From assembly GCF_019059575.1 (NCBI RefSeq), contig NW_024881674.1, forward strand, positions 601,001 through 665,000: a stretch of DNA of 64,000 bases, in the 5' to 3' direction. The position numbers and the translations under genes were made by a program. Shown here in pieces: positions 37,301 through 49,300 of the stretch. The stretch is from Amphibalanus amphitrite (lineage: Eukaryota > Arthropoda > Thecostraca > Balanomorpha > Balanidae). The notes beneath the pieces are model-generated. The model was given only the letters and a program-made list of their open reading frames with translations, ran no database searches and was not told the origin of the DNA. The stretch's first letter is position 1, and the number at the start of each line of letters is the position of its first letter.

Positions 37301-40300
37301 AATCACAAGAAGCTGGACGATTGCGTTTTGTTTCGCTTCTTCATCTCTCATAGCTCATTACAATAAGTGGCTCTGTTCTCGACTGGAATCGCCGGTGTTC
37401 TGACCCAGTTAGGGCGTCAGTGGCGGGCTTCAGCAGCCGAAAATTACAGCTCTGCTCGGACCAGATCGTGATGGATCGGTCGCTCGGACCGTGCGTGGGA
37501 CCGCGCGTGGAGGACAGGGGAGTGATCGCGCCCCCGAGTGGAAACTAAATGCGCTGCGTGGGCGAACCAGTAGCCGCCCACTGCTGGACCAGCGGCGGCG
37601 CTTTTCTCAGATCGAAGTGATTTGTGCCATTATTGACGGCCTTGAGTGGGGTTCTAGGCCGCGGTAGGCTTTTGTTTGCTTTTTGTCTCGATGGACCGGA
37701 AAAGATGATTGAAATGAAAAAAAAAATAACATTAGGCTCAAAACAGTAAGATAAATGATGTCGATAACTATTATGGTTCACCCTTGCGTAGCTTTTATAG
37801 CCTTTTCCCTTGTATGTTAGCCAATAATGAATGCCATTTTTCTGGAGACAACCAGACTGTGCTCTGGTCCTTTCCGAGAGATAAAAGCCGACAAATCCAC
37901 GTTCAACCGGCGTATCCTCCCTCACATATCGTTGTGGTGAGAGGTGGCTGCAGTGTCAGCCTCGAGTCCACTGATCATCCCGCTGATACGCCGCGATGCT
38001 TATCGAGTGCACACAGATCGGTCGAGCCACGGCCGCCTCCAGTGGGGCTGGCGGATGCTAGTTAAGATAGCAGACGTGGTAATTATCATAAGTGGCTCCC
38101 GACAGGTGATTCGATCAAATGGACACGTTGGCGGTCCCTTTCAGGGAAATCTCGCTGCCAGAGTTTATGGAGATGCTCACACATGTCAGTTGTGTGTTTA
38201 GAACAGGTTTTTGGAACGTGTGCTTATCGATTTTTATTGGAAACCAAACGGTTACTGTCATATTTCGTTGGCATCTTTTGTTATAAGTCACTAACTATGT
38301 GGTGGTGCTTTTCAGAAGGGCCGATGGAGGGATTATCCGCCGTCTCAATTATGCTCGGCGAACGGGCGCCGAAAGTTATATGGCCTGAAAAAGAAGTTCC
38401 GATAGCGTTTCTCTTTTATTGACGGATAATCCAAATTGACACCCGAATCTGGGTTTATGGGTGAAGCGAGGATCTCTTTCGTCGCGCACCGATTCTCTCC
38501 TAATGTACGTTTATAGGTTACTGTATCTTGATGGCACACTGCACAGGGGCATGCCCACCATCAACGTGATAATGCTCATAGGTAAGCACATTTAATCTGG
38601 GCTTGAATAGCATTATTTTGGACGCGCGTGGTTGCCTGGGTCACCGTTTGCGGTACCGTTTTGTATTCAGATCTCCCATTAGCTGCCCAGTCATTTTTGC
38701 TCGCATCGGCGCTTTTCTGGGATGGTGCGCCATTCGGGCTGTCCGCCCACTCCTCAAAATTCGAGGCACAATGCCGATAATCGCCGCATAGGCATTGTTA
38801 GTAATTGTTCGGGCATGTGCTGAGAGTTTGCTTTGGGTCACAAACAGTGCGGTGTAGTAAGCTAGCGAGGCCACGGCCCAGACAAACACATTTTCTGCTG
38901 ATCCGCCCGGCACAAACCTTGTAATACATCAGCACTGTTTGCCCTGGACGTTTGGCCGTTGTAATTAGCCGAGATAAACACACTGAGTAGTGTGTCGATG
39001 CTAACCTCAGTCGCGGTTCCCAGGCCAAATAACATTTCCGTGAGGCGGAAATCAGCGGCGTTCTGTGTGTGACAGTGGTCCGCCTCTGAATGCCAAGCGT
39101 GCTGATGAGCGGACTCGGCTGTGGTGACCGGCAGAGGGCTGTTTGGGGTGTGGACCGGCGAACCCGGACCTGGGGTTGCCCCTTCCCTGCAGCCGGTACC
39201 TACTGCATGTTCAGCTCAGTGTCCCTGCATATTTAGGCTCGCGCGCCAAGGTCCGAGGTGAAAATGAGAGGAGCCCCCGATGCGCATGGAGGGTGCCGTG
39301 TTTTTAGGTTTAGGGCACACATACATCTCCTTTTTTAATATTTAAACTCCATGATATTTTTTAAAGTGAACGCATAGGAAGTAATTGCTATTGTTAACCC
39401 TGGAGGATTTGCCTGGCATCGATGCATCCAGTAGCGACGGAACACCTTCAATGGAGGGGGGGGGGGGGGGGCACTGTCGACTTTTGGTCCCATTCTTTCC
39501 ATGCAACGCCCATAGGGCTAATATTAAAATGCCAAAATCAAAGGGAGGCACGGTGCCCTGGTGCCCTCCCCATTCCGCCGCTTATGGATGCATCCATGGG
39601 AAGATTATGATGTTTGGCAATCCGGGGCATGAGTCACTGAAGTAATTGATAGGATTGTTGTTTGCCCCGGGGAAGAGGCCAATAAAGTAATTAATTAACT
39701 GGTAATTGGAACACCTGGCCGGGGTCAATGGGGGTTAATGGCTGATAAATCAATATATTTTTGATACATTCAATAACGAATAGTGTTTGAAACGTCAAAT
39801 CAATCTCCGCGAATCACTCCAGCAAATTGAAACAGTGCAATCGAAACAAAAGGTCTTGACTTGGCACAACTAATTAACCATGACAAATAGCCTCCATAAC
39901 TCTACCAGATAGCCATTAGCATGCGCTTGGATCGCCGTATGTTGCAACACGTGTATTGTCCGTGTGGAGACAATCCGAGGCACGGACGGCCCCCTGCGAG
40001 GCGCCGTATTGTCTCTCTCGTCAGCCCGGGCACCCCGTCAGGGCACGCGCGCTCGCGCAGCTCAGTGCCGGGCGCAGCGCTGCGCACAATGAACGCTCCG
40101 CCGCTCTGCGGACAGCGCCGAGCGAACATCTGTCGCGGCTCACCTGCGCTGCTCGGCTGCGGTTGGTCTGTGTGGCCGGACGGAGCGAGCAACTGAACCA
40201 TGACATTGGTCGGCTCCCGCGCCGCCCCTAACAATAGGTGCCGCCGCTATCTGGCGAATCTCAACCGCGGTCCACTGGTGAAAAATGGAGCGGAGATGCT

Positions 40301-43300
40301 CGGCGTGCTGCGCAGGCGGAAATTGACACAGCAGTGCTGAACGGTCACATTGCCGACCATGTGGCCATGTCCTAAAGATGCGTCATCCATGTCTGCATGC
40401 ATGCAGTACACAGGATTGTCACGAAAGAAAAATGCTCGACTCCTCTATAGACGGACTCGGAAAGAGAACAAACTCGGAAGCTGCCGATTGTCGAGCTTGC
40501 CCGCTGCGTCCCGTGCCATCTGACTCTTGAGCACCGTTTAGCGTTGCGGTGCCCCGGCGGGCGGTATGAGCCAGTCACATCTGTCTCCACACAGAGGTAT
40601 TGTTCGCGGGCGCCGAACATAAACTGTCAACGGGATCGGGCGTCCGAACCGACCGTCCCGGTCCGTCTGTGAGTGACTGGCACGGCACTGCCGGGACTCG
40701 TTTGTGGGAATTGTGCCCGCCACAGCGGATACACAAAGACACACCGCCGGAAACGTCGTAAATGAACGTTTTCGGTGTTAATTGCCCGTCGTGCCGGGCT
40801 ATCGTGGATGAATTGGAAATGGAGGGACACTCGACAGTAATAGGATCGTCCGTTCAGGCTGTGCCGGGAGAATATTCCCAGCAATTAGGCCGGTGTGGGT
40901 ACAATAGGCTCGGCTAAATTATATCGTCTTCCGTTCGATACTAGTGGAATGAGCCATATCCTTGTCTCTTTTATTATATCCTTCAGTTGGCTTTCTTTAC
41001 TTGTTCTTTTTAAGCCAGTGGCCACGAGAACGGTTGATTTTCAATTTGATATATTTCGACAAGAGGTTCAATAAATCCGTATTTCAGTCACAAACAGCAA
41101 TCAACAAGGCTATCATGACGTCTTATGTCATGTTATAATGCCAATGAAGTGCAAATGGCATACTATTTACGATTAAACGTCCTAACACGACGCCATGACA
41201 TGTTCATATCCAATTATGCATGCATATCGCACGTCGTCAGCAACTCAGCGATTCAAGTCATCGCCATCTGTTAGCGGGGTCGTTGGGACGGCGCCTGTGG
41301 TGATAGGTATGCCATTTGCATGTGTATGCTACATCATGAAATAGGAACGACATGACTATACACAGCACCGTTTGCCCAGCCTCAGGCTGCGAACCTTTTA
41401 GCGTTTCCTGATTGGTGTGATATGTGTAGAGGATTGGGTCATTTAGCACGTCAGTAATGGTCCATGTCTGAATGCATCTGCAGTCATCTGTTAGTGTCTA
41501 CTCCGTTCTGAGTCTGTGTTTTGTCTGTTTATGTTTACTCCGTTCTGAGTCTGTGTTTTGTCTGTTTGTCCTCAGGAACCGAGCGGTGAGGCAGTGGCTG
41601 CAGGATCTGGGCACGCTCTGCGAGCCAGAGTGCTCCACCACGCTGCAGTCCAAGTCGCTCATCAGTGACGTCACTCGACTGATCCAGCTGATGACTGATG
41701 ACGTCAGCAGCAGTCTGCGGGCCATCCAGATGGCGGCCAAGGCGGTGTCGCAGGCCTTCGCCGTTCTTTGCCGGTGAGTTCTGTGTCGGTTTTGGTGTTC
41801 CGTACATTTATCACAATTCCGTTTTCGTCACTCTCTCCTTTGAATTTTGCCAGCATGCTAGGAATGTATATCGCATATTTACATTTACCAATGTTTTTGC
41901 GGCTCTCTGTCGTCTATCGATGGGCTCTGCCGGTCCGTTATCAGTTATCGATGCTCCTTTTCTGTCCGTTTTTCAGTCTATGTGCGCTCGTTTAAACGTT
42001 CGATTGAGTTGCAATAGAAATCGAACAGAAGCACGCCTGAACCTCATCTGAATACGTTTGAAAGTCAGCAGCACTCGAGACGGTAGCACGACCGCTCAGA
42101 ACACGAGTCCCGTTCACTCGCTGTCACTCTTCAGTCTCGTGCACACGCTGACATCCCTCTCCGGCGACTGCCTCGGTCCGGTGAGCGAACATCGTCCCCC
42201 ACACGACTCCGGTGACCCGTTAACCCGCCTCCCTCGACCCGACCCCACTCGGTCCACGCGCCTTTCCGAGTCGCCCCGCCGGTGACATATGTGACACTGA
42301 TGACTGTGTCCGGCACGAACATCCCAGGAACGTCCCACGAATGTCTCTCGGGTGTCTCACGTGAACTCGAGGCACCTCTGGCACCGCGCGGTTGCATCAC
42401 GATGCGTATCAATAACCTGTGGAGATAACGCGGCGCCTCAGAGCGGCGCAGTGAGGCCACACAAAAGAGAGCACGTCTCGACGGCCCTCACGCGCTCAGC
42501 AGGACGCCGCAGCGAGACGACGCTTTCGAGCGCCGTGGCCCCGAAATTGGCGGCCTCGCACAGGCCGGCGGCGCTCGGAGAGCACGCCTTCCCGTGCGTG
42601 ATCTGACGACTTCACCGCAAACACCACCGTAGCCGCAGTGTCCACCGCTGTGACCACTTCTAACGCTTCTGGTGTTACCGCTGCCGCTACAATGACCGCT
42701 AGCTCCGCCTTCTTCATTGCCATTACTTGAATGGTGTAGCCTCGAGCTACCAAATCATGGATGACTTCAAAACTTCGCCGATGTTTTTCGGTGTGAACCT
42801 TGCTGCGCGGTCGGGAGGTATGAATTCAACAGTTGGAGTGGACGTTGGTTTGCGGCTACCCAGGTCAGGGGCAATACTGGACACAGGTTTTTGACTTAGC
42901 ACCGTTGCGGGAGGAACAGCCGCAGCCAATGACTAGGTCACGGATGGCGGCGGGCGGTGGTTGCTCTCAGCTGACCGCAGCGCGGTCGTGTCAAGGTCCC
43001 CGGCACATTGCGGTAAAACTGTGGCCCGGGGTACCGCTGAGACATGACCCGGTGTTGGGATAGGGAGCGCGGCGATCGGGCCGCCGCACCGCCCGGCCTG
43101 ACCCGGCGCTGCTGTGGTATGACCCCTGTCGTCAGTGGCACTGCGCGGGGGATGTGGGGAGACTTGAGCATTGAACGTGGCGGGATATGGAGGCTGGACT
43201 GCAGCGTCACGAAGTGTCACTAAGTAGTGGCCAATGGCCATGCCGTGCTGAATGTTCTGTTTTAAGTCATATCGACAACGAATACCTAAAGAAGGTTGAA

Positions 43301-46300
43301 GAAGGCGGCCCAAAAAGCTACTCGTCATTAACTTTGTTCCTAATCCTATCCTCCTTGTCGTTGACCTATACCTAGAAGATTGTTTGTGCGTGTAACTGGG
43401 CTGGGCCAAGCTTCTGTGTGCGATTTTATAGATCGTTCCGGTTCACCGCCTGGTCCCAGGCGGGGCCTCGGCCCCTCCCAGAACCCACGTGTCAGACAGG
43501 TTCGTGAGAGCCTGTCGGATATAACCCACTTCACGGTGAGACAATTCACTCCCTCAAGCCTGGGAAGGTCGTCTTTAGCGCCAGGCCGTTCTCGGTTGTA
43601 AAACCAGTGTTCTTTGGCACGGATATGGATTTGACGTTTTATAGACGCTGTTTCTCGGGTCCGAGAAATAGGACACCGCTTATGTAGTTCATATGGAACA
43701 CGATCGCCAATGATCGATTGTGCACGGGAAAGCAGATCCTCCCGACCGGGTCATGCTCTGAAAACCCTCGTGACCAGCCGGACGCACGCGTGTCACTGTA
43801 TGAAATCGCCATGTTGGTAGAGCCGAACTGTGGGACTAATTGCCTATTAGGCCTAATGTCTTGACGATCGTGACCTTTTATCAGTGCCACGCACGACGGC
43901 TACAAGCTAAAATGTGTTCATTGAACCTTCTCCAAAGCATGAGTGACACTCATGACGACTCAATCAAGCACACACGCACTTGAAACGGTCAGTTGGCTTA
44001 CCGCGATCTCGTCATGGTCCGTCGCCCTCAGGCACGATGAGTCTAGTCTAGGATATTTATTACGTTCAGGATGTATCAATTACACCGGATGCCGTTTATT
44101 GGACATTTTTAGCAATTAGATAATTGCGTCCGGTGGGCACAGAGGCCTTGTCGCGGTGTTCCTGCGCACAATTTTGCACCGTCGCGACAGCTCTCGTCCT
44201 TGGCTGCGTGTAATGAAGGCTACGTCTTACAGTCGTGGGAACGAGGGGTTCACAGAATTGTCGACATCCGCACCTACGGAACGCTCCTCTTTGGAGCTGG
44301 CCGTTTCGGGCTATAAGGTCTATGCGCTTGTTGATATTTTATATTTTATTCAAAGTACATAGTTCCTGATAATGAATTTAATATTTTTGGTTACATATAT
44401 CATTCGATATCCACTTATCCTGAGCCTTTACATTTGTTTCAATTTTCAATAGCCTATGCCATGCATTGTTCACGCAATTTTGCCTACGTTTTTCCCCCTA
44501 CACATCATATCAACCAAAGCTTACAAGGGTCCATCCGCGACCGGCGCCATGTTCGTCGCGGGCCACCTTTGGCCGGCGCGAGCCACACGTCCCCGGCACT
44601 TAGTTGACGCACGCCACACTCGACAAAAACTCGTCAGTCCGCCGGCGTATCGGCTCGATCGCACCTCTCCGTCCGACCGCGGCGCGTACCGTCCCTCCTG
44701 TCTAGTCCGCCCGTCCCGTACCGTACCTCTCGACCGTCCGTTCCAGAAGCATCAGACCTTCCGAGGACCACCCACAGCTCTCTCACGGGACTTACACAGG
44801 AGAACGGAACCGACGGGAGCAGACGCGGTCGGCGGCGCGGCGCGGGTCACGATCGCAGCCTACCGAGCTTGTTAGAGACGCTTCTGAATCGGCCCGGGCA
44901 CACGCTGATGACGCATGTCAGCAAACACCACGACATCACGAGAATCTCAGAAAATTCGCGTCGGTGCGGCAGCGGAGATGACGGCATTGTAGGCGGATGA
45001 CGTCTGGTGGGACGAGGACAGAGGTGTTGGCCGTGACGATGACGAGAGTGGGTAGCGGTATCGGAGGCGATGACGACAGATGCACAGGCGGTGACGGCGA
45101 GATCCTCCAGCCATTGCCGCCCTGTCAGCGGTGCCGGCGCGCCCGACAGTGCCGTTGGGCTGCGCTTCGGGCGGTCTGAATACCGGCTAATTGGCCGGCT
45201 GTCGGCGCCGGTGTCGACTGTTGACCGACTCCGGTCGCCCCTGGATGTCGCGACCCCGTGTCCATGAGGTGTCACTGTCTCTCATTGAGTCGGCCTTGCG
45301 CCACCAGTCAGCTCCCCGCGTGGGCTTTGTGAACTTCAGAGGCGTGTTCGTGACACAGACGGTTTATTTGGGAAAAATGATACGGTTCTTACCATGACGC
45401 GTGCGGTATTTGAACTGCTCAATTATTTTAGCGTTCAATGGTGCCCTCTGGGCGTAAGGATACTTTCTCGGTCAGCAGGAGAATGCCGGAATGTTACGTT
45501 GAGCGAGTGGGGAAAATATCGAGCCACGGACACCTGTGGGCCGTGCTGTTGTCCGTTTCTCCTGCGGCGGTTTGGCAGTTGTTCTTGGAAGTAGGGTAAG
45601 TGGTATGTTGTGTCGCACTTTTCCTGCAGCCTTTAGATTGGCGCTGTTGTGTTCGCAAATACCATAGGTGGGCCCCAGGGATCAAAGTCAAGCGAATGCA
45701 ATATCAAAAGTCCTTTTACGTTCGTGAAGTAGACGGTGAAGGACATTTCCACGCCCTATAATGTGAGTTGGCATATCCGTGAACGCGTTTCGTTAGAATG
45801 GGGCGTGATAAATGGTTCCGAATAGCTAAAGGTTCAGCCTTACGCAAACGCATTGCTTATTAGACATATCGCGGTCACGGCAACAGTTTATCAAAGAATA
45901 TCTGAAGTCGGTGTCTGAAATGTGATTCTCGAATCCTCATCTTATCCCGCTTTACGTGCGATGAATAATTACACCGTTCTATGAGGCGACATATGGCTCA
46001 CCATTTTATCACGGGAACAAATGACCGGGTGCCAACAGCGCTGCCCGGTATGGCGCCTTTGAGTGTCCCTGGTCCCGTACTTTGATGGTCGCTATAGTTC
46101 ACATGATTAAAAAAGCACCATTAGCCAGACAACTGTCCGGACGGTGGTCTCTGGTCGCGGGGCCACTGACCCGTGGACTTCCCACTCCTGCGGGTCGCTC
46201 CCGACCGGTGTCTCTGCGGGGGCTGCTCCGACACCTGTCCCGTGTCCCCAGGCACTCGGAGCGGCTTTGTGCTCTACACATAGCCCGACGAGTCAGACTG

Positions 46301-49300
46301 TTAATCAGTAATCAAGGTTGTTAGCCTCCTGGTTGTGCAGAAAATCATCGGTAGACAAATCGATTTTAGAGGACACGATCAGCTGTAGGTTGACGTTACT
46401 TTTATCCCATTGTTTAACATTATTAGTGCTGGGAGTGATTGTTCGATTGTTGATGCGGTAATGAAAATCCATTGGTCACGCTTAGGGTGATAATTGATGC
46501 CTGTCTGTGCCATGACCTGTCCGACTGCGCTGGTCCGTTAATTTTGCCGGAGCCCGCTGTTGCTCACCCCATGCCGCCTTCTCCCCGTTCCAGCCGCCTG
46601 GAGACGCTGCCGGCGGCCGAGCTGCGGGCGGAGGTGGAGCGCCTGCTGGGCCTAGTGGACCGTCTGAGCTGCGTGTACCGGCCGCCGGCGGCTGCGCTGC
46701 GCTGCCGCCAGCTGCGGCCGCTGCTGGCCGCCGACCTGGAGCCGACGCGCGCCGCCGTGGCCGCCGCCGGCCGCCGGCTCCTGGCCGCCGCTGAGCCGCC
46801 GCAGCTGGTGGCCGCAGTCACCCAGCTGGGCGGCGCCATCACCCAGCTGGTGGACCAGCTGCTGCTGCAGCAGCTGCGACTGCTCACCGAGGCGCTGCGG
46901 CCGCCGCATGTGCTCAGCTGCGCGCGCGCCGCGCTGGCCGCGGCCACGGCGGCCGGCGCGCAGGGCTGCCACCTGAGCGGCCTGTTCTGCCGGCTCGGCG
47001 GCGTCCGTCAGCTGGTTGGCATGGCGACCGACGGACGGTTCGCGCCGCTGCAGCTGCACGTGTTGCGCGCCCTGTCTGCGGTCTGCTGCGCCGTGCCCTG
47101 TGTCCGCGCCATGGAGGAGGTATGTCACTACCGTGTCCGGAGGGGACGCCGCGGGCGCGGCGGTATGTCGGACTCCCCATCTCCGTCCAGCGCCAGTTAA
47201 TGGCCCACCACCTGCCTTGTCAGGCCCATTATCTTCTGTCCTGGAATCAGGATGTGGCCATTCTGTGAGACCTAACTATGTTATGTACGATCTTTCCAGC
47301 TGGTTGAGCATCAAACATTTCCTCCAACAACAGGCTGTTATGTGAGCTAACCTCTTCGACATAATTGTTGTCATGCCTCCAGTCAAAATATCGTATAACC
47401 TCTCATGCTGCGGATTTGAAGCGTTCATAGTTTGTACGCCTAGAGATGGTTGATCAATAGTCCCACTCACTGACGCCTATCTGTTTTCAGGAGGGCGGCG
47501 TGGACCTGGTGTGTGAGCTGCTCTGCGACCTCTCCATCCCGGGCGGGGTGCGGCACGAGGCGGCGGCCGTACTCGCCCAGATGACGGCTCCGTGGCTGAC
47601 ACCCAACCACTCTGTGCATGGCCTGAGCCGCCACCTGGCTGGGGTGGTACAGGCGCTCACAGGTTCGTACCGTACCGTCCCGCACCGTACCGTGCTGTTC
47701 GTATCGTACCCTGCCGTACTGTACCTTACCGTCCCATATTGTAACCAACTGTACCGTACCGTACACTACCGTCCCGTCCCGCACCGTACCGTACTGTTCA
47801 TATCGTACCCTGCCGTACTGTTCCGTACCGTCCCATATAGTAACCAACTGTACCGTGTTGTCCCTTACCGTACATTACCATACCGTCCGGTCACGTCACC
47901 TTCTTGACGAGTGTGATGCAGCTCAAGTAACGGCCTCCGTCACATCGTTCGCTCTCGCCCGGAGATAGATATGTGCACGGAGACTGACGTGGAAGCAGTT
48001 TGAAACAGGTGGTATTCGTGAGTGGTCGCAGCGTATAGGATGACGGAATGGCGTGCATGTCTTTGTTTTGCGCAGGTGAACGACCGAACTGAAATTCAGA
48101 TTCGGTGTAATGTATTCACAGATATCTGAGGCAATATGAGTGACGTTGAGTCGTGCGTGGGTTAGCTTCTCGTCTTCGTTAGCCTAGCGGTGACCGCTCG
48201 TGACCTTTCGGCTAGCTCGGTGACCCGTGATGAGTGGCTAAGGTCAGACGCGTGGTGTTACGACCAACGGGAGCTGTATCTCACCCTCGCCGTGCGTCTA
48301 AAACGGCGCGCCTGACTACATCACCTCATCTTAGGAGTCACGTCAGAGCGCGTGAACCCCGCTGCTTTTTACAAATGGAACGTGACCGCGGTTACAGCGT
48401 TATCCGGAGATCGGGCGGCCGGCGCGGTGAAAAGAACACGCGTTTTTACGGTTTCCCGTGCCATTTGACAAACACAGGCGATGTCGAGGGAGTGAAGGGC
48501 GGTGTCTGAATATCTGCTCCCCTGATTACCTCCAGTCTTTGATAGGGAGTCCGATATTCAGGAGTTTTATAACTGAGAGTATTTTTGTGTCTTGCGTGGC
48601 GGTGACGCCCGTCAAGGTATTCAGGGTCGCACGTGCTGGTCTGTTGTGTTGCTCGTTTTTATTGATGAGTTGCAACGTAGGAGGGTCTGATTTTCCTCTT
48701 GATGTCTTGCTTACAAATGTCATCGGCTGCAAATGTGTCGTGAGACGTTTTAACTATGCTGCACAATTTTTTTTTAAACATTATACCGGTGAGTTCGTAA
48801 TAAATTAGCGTTGTGCAGCAATTTTATCTCCTAGTTCCAGTGTACTATGTTATCGGAGATGTTTCACAATCATGTGGTTTCTATCTTTCATGACTGTCTC
48901 GGACCCGTTTGCTCGCTTTGTTTTCGTTGAAAGTTGTTGCCTACATCTCTAATTAAAATCGTGCCTTTGCATTCCCGACTGTTTCCTCTGACCCCAGTTT
49001 AACCTCCTACCCTGTCTTCTCCCCGGCAGACCTGGCGGAGGACGCTGCCGATGACGAGGTGTTGCTCCTGTCAGCGGCCGCTCTAGCCAACCTGACTTTC
49101 ATCGAGCGGCAGGTGTTCCCGCAGCTCACGGCTCGCTGCACGGCTCAGAAGCTGATCACCGCCGCCGACAGATTCCCAGATAATGTCTTCATTTTGGATC
49201 AGGTGCGTCAAGATAGGCGGGGCTAAGAGGGGTGGATTGATGGTGACAGCGAGTTTTGGAAGGCTTATATGACCGACCGGAGACCGGCCATTGGTATGGT

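Noticed and set aside
44456..44875. 139-codon + frame in inscuteable intron 2
   Set aside because: Low-complexity arginine/proline/threonine content from GC-rich DNA; another frame is open on the opposite strand next to it.
46472..46593. Extending inscuteable exon 3 upstream to its first ATG as a separate gene start
   Set aside because: The acceptor at 46,593 joins in frame with exon 2, and the upstream residues do not resemble the family.
47500..47907. 135-codon frame from inscuteable exon 4 into the GTACCGT tract as a longer exon
   Set aside because: The continuation is repeat-derived, and exon 5 joins in phase from the donor at 47,663 with strong family similarity.
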